From Candidatus Rifleibacterium amylolyticum (lineage in GTDB: Bacteria; Muiribacteriota; Ozemobacteria; Ozemobacterales; Ozemobacteraceae), in NCBI GenBank assembly GCA_009917695.1, contig JAACJG010000008.1, forward strand, positions 1 to 64,000: 64,000 nucleotides of DNA, read 5' to 3'. Below, piece after piece: positions 57,982 through 64,000 of the stretch. Under the pieces are notes generated by a model. That model was not told where the DNA came from and made no database searches. It saw only the letters and a list, made by a program, of their open reading frames with translations. Position 1 is the stretch's first letter. Each line of letters opens with the position of its first letter. Made by a program: the position numbers and the translations under genes.

Positions 57982-58766
57982 AAGAATTTCAGCTCATTAA
58001 GTCTGGTGTAGAGCTTCTCAGAAAGAACTTCCGGAGAATCATCCAAGGTTTCACGCTGCGACGAATTCTGCGGCGGGAACACCCTGATAACCTGAGTCGG
58101 CGAGCCTTTGAGCCCATAGCGCAAGGGTTCGCTGTCGGGCAGGTCGGCAAGGGTGAGTCGCCGGACCTGGCGTTCTCTGGTGGCCATCTTGAGTTTAAAC
58201 GAAGGCAGTCGCGGCTGAAAAACACCCTTTTCGACGGTGATCAGGCAAGGGTAACTGATGCGCACGACCTCAATGGTATCGGGCATGTCCATTTCGACAG
58301 TTATGCCATTTTCATCAGAATCGATAATGCGACGCACCCAGGCGACATGCGGAATATCGAGAAACTCGGCAATTTCCGGGCCAACCTGAGCAGTATCGCC
58401 ATCTGTAGTCTGTTGACCGCAGATAATCAGATCTGGCATACCAAGCGAGAGAATTCCCTGTGACAGCGCATAGGCAGTCGCCAACACGTCGGCGCCGGCA
58501 AAATTGCGGTCGCTCAGCAGCACCCCGTCGTCAACGCCGAGCATATAACTCTCGCGAATGGCAGCCTCGGTCTGTTGCGGCCCCATACTTATCGCGCAGA
58601 TATTGGCCTGGTGTTTTTCCTTCAGCTTTACTGCTGTCTCAATGGCATAAAGGTCGAATGGATTGATCTTGCTGTCGATGCCACTGCGCTTGAGCGTCAT
58701 GGTTTCGGGGTCGATATCAACCTTTGTCGTATCAGGAACCTGTTTTATGCAAACATATATTTTCAT
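57978..58766 (-). CDS. etfB: Electron transfer flavoprotein beta subunit
   Basis: 262 residues, first gene of the operon. The motifs KINPFDLYAIETAVKLKE and AISMGPQQTEAAIRESYMLG, with VLLSDRNFAGADVLATAYAL, follow the pattern of bifurcating EtfB proteins. It would bind FAD and NAD. The gene lies alone after a divergent region with the secreted-protein promoter. Confidence 0.93.
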   Translation of the reverse strand: MKIYVCIKQVPDTTKVDIDPETMTLKRSGIDSKINPFDLYAIETAVKLKEKHQANICAISMGPQQTEAAIRESYMLGVDDGVLLSDRNFAGADVLATAYALSQGILSLGMPDLIICGQQTTDGDTAQVGPEIAEFLDIPHVAWVRRIIDSDENGITVEMDMPDTIEVVRISYPCLITVEKGVFQPRLPSFKLKMATRERQVRRLTLADLPDSEPLRYGLKGSPTQVIRVFPPQNSSQRETLDDSPEVLSEKLYTRLNELKFL

Positions 58767-58960
58767 GGCGTTATTTTACAACAGACTCTTCACAAAAAAC
58801 CACAGGGTAAAAGCAAAAGACGGGAGGTGTTAAAAAATCTGCATAAGTTTGATAAAAATTCATCGGTTTTTTGCAAATGCACAAAATTTAAAGAATAAAA
58901 ACCAGAACAGCTCAACGCAAACGAGCTCAGAAAAAGCATCTCCCAATCATACCAATTAGA

Positions 58961-58976
58961 TGGCACACTTTTTGCT
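58961..58976 (+). promoter_or_regulatory. Sigma-54 promoter upstream of a secreted protein gene
   Basis: TGGCACACTTTTTGCT matches the -24/-12 consensus at all fixed positions (TGGCAC, N5, TTGCT). It lies ~130 bases upstream of the ATG. Confidence 0.8.
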
Positions 58977-59106
58977 TTGACGTTCGCGCTGCTTGCTGAC
59001 GCGAAGTATGAGGAACAGAGTATGACGAGGTATCAGAGCAGCCAGGCGGGTCGGCAACCCCGCTCAGAAGATGCCAAAATCAAATTTAAGGGAGTTTGAG
59101 ACTACA
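58977..59106 (+). other. Long leader with hairpins, possible structured RNA
   Basis: The leader can form a hairpin TTCGCG/CGCGAA (58984-59005) and another around GCGGGT...ACCCCGC (59047-59062). It shares GCTGCYTGCT and GGCAACCC, both at the same 65-base offset, with the leader at 61059-61282. Confidence 0.35.
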
Positions 59107-59658
59107 ATGAAACGTAAATACTCAAAAGTTCTTTCAGTTATTCTTCTCTGTTCCTTCGTTTTTTCTTGTTTTACCCAGGTTTATGCAGGTGAAGGCAGCT
59201 GCAACGCAATAAATCGAGCTTATACCGATCTCAATACCGCTTACAATATAGTCAACAGCGGCAGTTTTTATACTGAAATACAGAACGCCCGCCCGTTTCT
59301 CAGCCACGCAGAGCGACTTCTCAAAAGAAACGCCTGTTCCAGATTCAACGTTCGCAAAATCACCCGCGTTATCGATAAGGCCAAAAGCGAAATCCTCTGG
59401 AACAACAGAAATGAAGCCCTGGGTCATATCGGCTGCGCCATGCGCATGGTTGAAGGCATGGGCAACTCAAGCAATCAGGACAATCAGAGCTATAACAACG
59501 TCCATCACACCGGCTCTGCTGTCGGCGCGATTATCGCAGCTCCTGTAGCGATAGGTCTCGGCGCACTGTTCGCCGGCCTCTTCAGCGGCAACTGGGGATA
59601 TATCCGAACCCGCGTTTCGCCGCCACGTCTGCCAACAAGCGTCGTACCAGTGAGATAA
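59107..59658 (+). CDS. Small secreted protein of unknown function
   Basis: About 183 residues with a signal peptide (about 1-27, ending QVYAGEG), a helical Cys-containing central part (GSCNAINRAYTDLNTAYNIV) and a hydrophobic Gly/Ala segment near the C-terminus (SAVGAIIAAPVAIGLGALF) that could insert in a membrane. No family recognised. Start ATG 59107 has GGGAG upstream, while the longer frame from 59071 is less likely. It is behind the sigma-54 promoter and followed by a strong terminator. Confidence 0.75.
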   Translation: MKRKYSKVLSVILLCSFVFSCFTQVYAGEGSCNAINRAYTDLNTAYNIVNSGSFYTEIQNARPFLSHAERLLKRNACSRFNVRKITRVIDKAKSEILWNNRNEALGHIGCAMRMVEGMGNSSNQDNQSYNNVHHTGSAVGAIIAAPVAIGLGALFAGLFSGNWGYIRTRVSPPRLPTSVVPVR

Positions 59659-59676
59659 CATCGAAATCTTCAGCTG

Positions 59677-59703
59677 ATCAGCCGCCTCAGGGCGGCTGAT
59701 TTT
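59677..59703 (+). terminator. Rho-independent terminator
   Basis: A perfect 10-base stem, ATCAGCCGCC with GGCGGCTGAT, loop TCAG, followed by TTT. Confidence 0.8.
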
Positions 59704-59771
59704 GCAAGACATTACATTGCTGAAACGAATCTGATATCATAAAGATTATGATAACTTTAAGGAGTTCCAAC

Positions 59772-60842
59772 ATGCTGCAAATTAAACAAATCCGGCATCA
59801 GGCCGCTCTGGTTCTAATTCTCAGCATACTGGCGGTTCTGACAGCCAGCGCACAGGTCAATTACACACTGGAAGGTGTAGTCTCGCTATGGGAAAACCAT
59901 GGAAAGCTTACTACCGTTGATGGCAGAGTTTTCAGACTCACCGGCCTCTCCAGCAGAGAGCTGGCAAAATTCGAGAATCAAAACGTAGTTATCGAGGGCT
60001 CGATCAGGCAGGCAGACATTCTTAATACGCTTAAAGTTAAGAAGATTCAGAAGAAACCGATAAATGCGACAGAAGTGGTGCTGCCACCTTTAAAACAGAG
60101 GCAGCGCCCGGCTAAAATGGTCTCTTATGCTAATGGCATAATGACCATAGATAACGTACGCTGGGGCCAGAAACCCGGCCAGAACAACCTTGCCGACCCC
60201 GGTCTGGCAGAACATTTATTCAGGACGATTAAACTCAAACCCGAACTTATTGAAAACGTGTATTTTTGTCTTAAGCCCTTCAAACCCAAATTTATCGCCG
60301 CACATGCGCTCATGATCTTCACTTTTAAACCTGGAGCAATTATAACTGCAAAGAACGAGCAATCACAGGGAATGATACTGACCATCGAAGCCTGGCAAAG
60401 AGTAGATCAGAAGTTTTCACTCACCGACGGACTCAAAAACATGTTTGGATCTTCATGGATTCTGACTTCATACGAAGATTACATGGAAGAAATCAAGGTT
60501 CGCAAAGAGGAAATCATTCTCTATCCAACTATTCTGACGCACGACCAGAAGAAAAGACTTGTCGAAGAATGCGTAAAGTATGCTTCAATCAATCGTGAAG
60601 GCGAGTATTACAATACGGTGACCAACAACTGCACCAACAATCTCGTGGTAATGCTCAACCGGGTGCTGGAAGCCAATCGCAGGGTGAACATGTGGTGGCT
60701 GCCAAACATGGTTTACAATCTCAGAGCAACAGTTCCGGTCGCTGTCCCCAAATTCCTCATCAAAAGAGGCATACTTAAGAACGAGATGAAGAAATTCGAC
60801 TATAAAACCTCGCAGCTTTCGATCGCAGAACAGGGTCTCTGA
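59772..60842 (+). CDS. Lnb-like periplasmic protein (DUF4105)
   Basis: About 356 residues with a signal peptide (about 1-27). An N-terminal OB-like region (YTLEGVVSLWENHGKLTTVDG) precedes a domain with YNTVTNNCTNNLVVMLNR, the conserved Asn-Asn-Cys-Thr motif of the Lnb N-terminal periplasmic family, in which the Cys is a putative nucleophile. Chemistry of the family is not well established. The start 59772 is chosen because AAGGAG lies at proper spacing; an in-frame ATG at 59748 precedes that site. Confidence 0.8.
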   Translation: MLQIKQIRHQAALVLILSILAVLTASAQVNYTLEGVVSLWENHGKLTTVDGRVFRLTGLSSRELAKFENQNVVIEGSIRQADILNTLKVKKIQKKPINATEVVLPPLKQRQRPAKMVSYANGIMTIDNVRWGQKPGQNNLADPGLAEHLFRTIKLKPELIENVYFCLKPFKPKFIAAHALMIFTFKPGAIITAKNEQSQGMILTIEAWQRVDQKFSLTDGLKNMFGSSWILTSYEDYMEEIKVRKEEIILYPTILTHDQKKRLVEECVKYASINREGEYYNTVTNNCTNNLVVMLNRVLEANRRVNMWWLPNMVYNLRATVPVAVPKFLIKRGILKNEMKKFDYKTSQLSIAEQGL

Positions 60843-60886
60843 ATTCCAGAAATATTCGCTTAACACCTGAATCCTGACAATAAATA

Positions 60887-60922
60887 ACACAGCTGCTGCT
60901 GATTGCAGCAGCTGTGTTTTTT
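60887..60922 (+). terminator. Strong Rho-independent terminator
   Basis: A 13-base perfect stem (ACACAGCTGCTGC with GCAGCAGCTGTGT), a 5-base loop and a run of T. Confidence 0.92.
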
Positions 60923-61042
60923 AAGGAAAAGAGACAGATCTGGCATCTGATCGGCAGACAGTGGCGACAAAAACGACGCATTCAGCCAGGCCAACAAAAG
61001 CAAAATTCTGCAATAATCAGGCTTTTGCAAATCATAGCAATC

Positions 61043-61058
61043 TGGCATGCGTATTGCT
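61043..61058 (+). promoter_or_regulatory. Sigma-54 promoter upstream of an MBL-fold hydrolase gene
   Basis: TGGCATGCGTATTGCT has GG-N10-GC and only one mismatch to the consensus (TGGCAC). It is ~225 bases before the ATG. Confidence 0.7.
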
Positions 61059-61282
61059 GTTATATTTTTGGCAAAAGGTAGCGACAAAGCTGCCTGCTAT
61101 GCGACGATATCGTACTCGTCCTGGTCAAACACGGCCTCTGTCCACGCCAGTCCGGCAACCCGGCAGCCTGGGCTTATGGCACGCAGTCGACCGGTCAGAC
61201 CTATGATGTCGGCTCCTTAATTGCGCGTCGAACCGTTATTACCAGGTTCGACAGATGAGTCAACTCTCGAAAGGAGTCCATC
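61059..61282 (+). other. Long leader, possible structured RNA
   Basis: A 224-base untranslated leader if transcription begins near 61070. It can form GGTAGC/GCTGCC (61077-61094) and other stems, and shares two blocks with the 58977-59106 leader. A frame without a usual start runs through 61082-61255 (including LVKHGLCPRQSGNPAAWAYG), so part could instead be a decayed gene piece. Confidence 0.35.
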
Positions 61283-62113
61283 ATGTACAAGATTCAATTC
61301 ATCGGTGTCGGCAGTGCCTTCACCACACGTGACTACTATCAGTCAAATGCTCTGGTAATCGCTGGCTCAGGAAAAAAGCTGTTGATCGACTGCGGCAGCC
61401 ATGCCCAGTTCGCGCTCGAAGAGCTTGGCATAAACAATTCCAATATCGGCAAAGAAATTGACGGGGTCTATATCTCGCACCTGCATGCCGACCACATCGG
61501 CTCGATGGAGTGGCTGGCTCTGGTGACCTACTTCAACCCAGGCTTCAAGCGTCCAAAACTGTTCGGAATCCAGTCACTGATGTCTGACCTGTGGAACAAG
61601 AGTCTGCGCGGCGGTCTCGAAACCCTCGAGGGCAAGATCGCCAACCTGACCGACTACTTCGAGTGCCATCCGGTCCGCATCAACAACTCGTTCGTCTGGG
61701 AAAACATTCGCTTCACTCCTGTGCAGACCGTTCACGTCGTCAGCGGCATGCAGATTCAACACAGTTACGGATTGATCATTCAGGAAATCGGCAGCGACTA
61801 CAAAGTCTTCCTGACCACTGATACACAGTTCGCACCTTACCAGATGCGCAAATTCTACGAACAATGCGACCTCATTCTGCACGACTGCGAGACAGCGCCG
61901 TTCAAATCAGGAGTTCATGCACATTACGACGATCTCAATACTCTCCCAGAACATATCAAGGCAAAAATGTGGCTCTATCACTACCAGCCAAATCCGCCAC
62001 AAGACAGCGTCACTGACGGCTTTCTCGGCTTTCTGGTTAAAGCCCAGATTCTGACTATCGAGAAAAAATACGACGAAAATCCCGACCACAAAGAAAAGTC
62101 TGCAGGCGACTGA
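61283..62113 (+). CDS. Metallo-beta-lactamase-fold hydrolase (ribonuclease Z/phosphodiesterase type)
   Basis: 276 residues. The metal motif HLHADH is at about residues 71-76 in YISHLHADHIGSMEWL, with Asp in TTDTQFAP and later His and Asp positions in ILHDCETAP and VHAHYDDL. GVGSAFTTRDYYQSNALV is the usual first strand of this subfamily. Substrate unknown; phosphodiester or small-ester cleavage is the general activity. GAAAGGAG precedes the ATG. Single gene after a long sigma-54-type leader. Confidence 0.85.
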   Translation: MYKIQFIGVGSAFTTRDYYQSNALVIAGSGKKLLIDCGSHAQFALEELGINNSNIGKEIDGVYISHLHADHIGSMEWLALVTYFNPGFKRPKLFGIQSLMSDLWNKSLRGGLETLEGKIANLTDYFECHPVRINNSFVWENIRFTPVQTVHVVSGMQIQHSYGLIIQEIGSDYKVFLTTDTQFAPYQMRKFYEQCDLILHDCETAPFKSGVHAHYDDLNTLPEHIKAKMWLYHYQPNPPQDSVTDGFLGFLVKAQILTIEKKYDENPDHKEKSAGD

Positions 62114-62147
62114 TCCCCTGCCGCTTGCTGTAACTGCGTTTAATATT

Positions 62148-62175
62148 TCGGGGGCCTTACAGCCCCCGATTTTTT
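62148..62175 (+). terminator. Rho-independent terminator
   Basis: TCGGGGGC with GCCCCCGA, followed by TTTTTT, directly after the hydrolase gene. Confidence 0.9.
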
Positions 62176-62198
62176 ACGAAAAGAAGCTACAGATAGCT

Positions 62199-64000
62199 TC
62201 ACTGGTTGGGATCTTCGATATAACCGGATTCACGGGCAATATCTTCCGGGCGGCGGGCATAAGAATACACTTTGAGATCATCAATATCGACAGAGCATGT
62301 CTCACCCTTGCCACCGCCGCGGCCAAACCCGAGCGGCCCGAGAACCGACCCGAGATTTTGCCTCGTCTCATATGCGGTTGCGCCATCGAGATGAACGCGC
62401 AACTTCCCTTTGACGCCTTCCCAGGCGATGGCAAGATGATGCCAGCGCCCCGAAGCCGGCGGGCTTCCTTTGAAAAGAAAAGCGTTGCCATGCCCACCCC
62501 GATTCGGAAAGCGATAAAATACTATCGCTTTGCCTTCTGCAGTAATGACAAAACTCAGCAAATCGCATTCAAATACCTCAATATACGCCAATTTGCGATC
62601 TACCGGATCATGAATCAGCCGGAACCACAATTCGACGGTCCATTGGCCAGGCAGCACCACATCGCATCCTTCATGCAGCTCCAGTTTCCAGGAATCGTTC
62701 GAAAAAAGGCGCAGAGCCTTATCGTTACGGCCGGCAACAAATTTCATGCCTGCAATCTCTTTCGAAAGACTTGTCTGAGCAAGAGGTTCCGCATGGATGA
62801 TACCGTCGAAAGAAAGGTGCAGCATCGGCGGAATTCCCGTCGGCGCCTCCGGGTGGATAATTTCGCTCATAGGTGTTTGTGATTGAGGCAGCGCAGATTC
62901 AGCCTGATGGAGATCCCAGATTAGTATGGTCGAATCCTGACCACCGGTTGCCAGATATCTTCCGCCCGGCGAAAAAGCGACGGCACTCACGCGGCCTCGA
63001 TGGCCTTTCAAGTCACGGATTTTCCATGAGCGCCAGGGTCCCACATGAACCACTGAAAAATCCCCCCAACCAGTAGAAGCATACATTACGCCATCAGGGC
63101 TCATTCGCTCCTGCCCGACAAATCCAGACAGACAGGAATAGAACCCGATCTTCTCGCCCGTAGCAGACTCCTGCACTGACACGCCGCCGCGCCCGTCAGC
63201 TTTCTCGTAAGAGCCTCCAGTGACCATCAGACTTCCGCGTCTAGTATATGATGGGAGAGAGATGTAGTTCATTTTAGTTGGAATCGGCATATTAAACTTT
63301 TCGCTACCAGAAATTACATCGTAACCAATCAATTCCTGTCCTTCGCCATAGCGCATACCAGGTTTGCCCAGTGTGGTTAGGGCAAGCGAACTTCCATCAG
63401 GAGACAGAGCAAGACCAGCTAATCGCTCAGGACATGGGAAACTGGCAATCTGCTGTAAAGATTCGACATCCCAGACCTGCAACAAGTTCATGCTTGCCAT
63501 AGCTCCTTCTTCTGCCTTCGTTCGAGCCGTCAAAGCGACCTTTCGACCATCCATGGAAACAGCGGCCGGACAACGAGTGTAGCCACCAGAAAAATGGTTT
63601 TCGCCGATCTTTGCCAGAACGGTTTCTGAAGATAATGACCAGATGACGAACTTTCCATTGGCGACTAACAAAGCTCGCTCGCGGTCAAGAGTTTTGATAA
63701 TGAACGGAGAAGAAGCAACATAATATGCAGACACCTGTCTGCCGCTTCTCAGGCACCAATTCACAAGCCTGCCGTCGCTGTCCACACTCAGCAAGTGACT
63801 ACCATCTTCGGAGAACGCCAGTGACTGTATCGCGTTCTGAGGTACAGCAGGAGGCTCTTCGCCGACAAGCCCATGTACCGGCCAGACACTGATAAATCCG
63901 GCACTGTTGCCAGCAGCCAGTCTGCTGCCGTCGGCGCTCAGACTCAGGGCTGTTACGTAGCTACTGCCAACTGAGGCCTTGAACTGATCTGACTCTGTTG
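62199..64000 (-). CDS. WD40-repeat plus LamG-domain protein (5' truncated by window edge)
   Basis: The minus-strand frame is open to the right edge, so the start lies outside; ~600 residues are visible. The N-terminal visible part has repeated propeller blades (SLSADGSRLAAGNSAGFISVW, SLAFSEDGSHLLSVD, VSAVAFSPGGRYLATGGQDSTILIWD). The C-terminal ~200 residues are a laminin-G/concanavalin-like domain (WTVELWFRLIHD, GRWHHLAIAWEG, LRVHLDG). The combination suggests an extracytoplasmic binding protein, possibly following a kinase or signal domain outside the window. A TTG at 63794 is an internal codon, not a start. Confidence 0.85.
   Translation of the reverse strand, partial: TESDQFKASVGSSYVTALSLSADGSRLAAGNSAGFISVWPVHGLVGEEPPAVPQNAIQSLAFSEDGSHLLSVDSDGRLVNWCLRSGRQVSAYYVASSPFIIKTLDRERALLVANGKFVIWSLSSETVLAKIGENHFSGGYTRCPAAVSMDGRKVALTARTKAEEGAMASMNLLQVWDVESLQQIASFPCPERLAGLALSPDGSSLALTTLGKPGMRYGEGQELIGYDVISGSEKFNMPIPTKMNYISLPSYTRRGSLMVTGGSYEKADGRGGVSVQESATGEKIGFYSCLSGFVGQERMSPDGVMYASTGWGDFSVVHVGPWRSWKIRDLKGHRGRVSAVAFSPGGRYLATGGQDSTILIWDLHQAESALPQSQTPMSEIIHPEAPTGIPPMLHLSFDGIIHAEPLAQTSLSKEIAGMKFVAGRNDKALRLFSNDSWKLELHEGCDVVLPGQWTVELWFRLIHDPVDRKLAYIEVFECDLLSFVITAEGKAIVFYRFPNRGGHGNAFLFKGSPPASGRWHHLAIAWEGVKGKLRVHLDGATAYETRQNLGSVLGPLGFGRGGGKGETCSVDIDDLKVYSYARRPEDIARESGYIEDPNQ

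Noticed and set aside
58977-59106. Cyclic-di-GMP-I riboswitch
   Set aside because: GCAGCCAGGCGGGTCGGCAAC resembles its 3' part, but the 5' GCAAACC block and the GNRA tetraloop arm are missing.
61082-61255. Small gene in the leader before the MBL-fold hydrolase
   Set aside because: The frame has no usual start codon with a ribosome site and no recognised family; kept only as a possible relic.

Overview
The window looks like a piece of chromosome from a diderm, metabolically flexible bacterium. The evidence is a TolC/RND/adaptor export set, an Lnb-like periplasmic protein, many Sec signal peptides, three sequences matching sigma-54 (-24/-12) promoters plus a sigma-54 activator, and anaerobic redox genes (hybrid cluster protein, Na+-NQR subunits, multihaem cytochrome, Etf-linked lactate dehydrogenase, molybdenum hydroxylase). 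Base composition is roughly balanced, and TGA acts as a normal stop codon. I cannot name the taxon from sequence alone. A deep-branching lineage of the Riflebacteria type would fit but is a guess. I see no prophage, IS element, CRISPR array, rRNA or tRNA.

Layout. 1-4.2 kb: the 3' end of an unknown gene and a large periplasmic-sensing hybrid histidine kinase. 4.2-8.1 kb: a nitrosative/oxidative stress cluster (hcp, cupin, Fe-S protein) divergent from a Crp/Fnr regulator, with two palindromes between them. 8.1-19.4 kb: housekeeping and accessory genes (MFS transporter, SH3b/C39 protein, recQ, DUF4010 protein, a Kef-type antiporter interrupted by one in-frame TGA, M42 peptidase, AraC regulator), separated by dispersed intergenic repeats. 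19.6-20.2 kb: remnants of two aldo/keto reductases. 20.2-33.2 kb: a sigma-54 activator divergent from a long export-type gene run (adaptor, RND pump, phasin-like protein, acyl carrier protein, TolC, periplasmic protein, LtaS-like enzyme, UbiB kinase), preceded by a good -24/-12 promoter. 33-37.7 kb: a relic of the M42 gene, secreted or membrane proteins of unknown role and an MtfA-like peptidase.

37.7-42.7 kb: a tightly overlapping operon nqrB-C-D-E-F ending in an octahaem c-type cytochrome gene, with no nqrA. 42.9-48 kb: a calcium-binding-repeat protein, a thioredoxin-like protein, a zinc-ribbon protein and a DUF2877/pyruvate-kinase-like pair. 48-50 kb: a three-part fusion of FMN-binding domain, NosR-type Fe-S membrane domain and nitroreductase. 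50-54.2 kb: a three-subunit molybdenum hydroxylase whose catalytic subunit carries a C-terminal tail of nine AT-hook-like RGRP motifs. 54.4-58.8 kb: etfB-etfA-lactate/glycolate dehydrogenase of the bifurcating type, followed by a polyferredoxin membrane protein. 58.9-64 kb: two genes behind sigma-54-like promoters with long leaders (a secreted protein and a metallo-beta-lactamase-fold hydrolase), an Lnb-like protein, and a WD40 plus LamG protein running off the right edge.

The 37-59 kb stretch reads as a redox island: soluble dehydrogenases (lactate/Etf, molybdenum hydroxylase) and NADH-linked Na+-pumping subunits, together with membrane Fe-S/FMN conduits and a periplasmic multihaem cytochrome. 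The most unusual items are the AT-hook-tailed molybdenum enzyme, the NosR-nitroreductase fusion, the NqrA-less NQR with a cytochrome, and the sigma-54-controlled RND locus that contains an acyl carrier protein.
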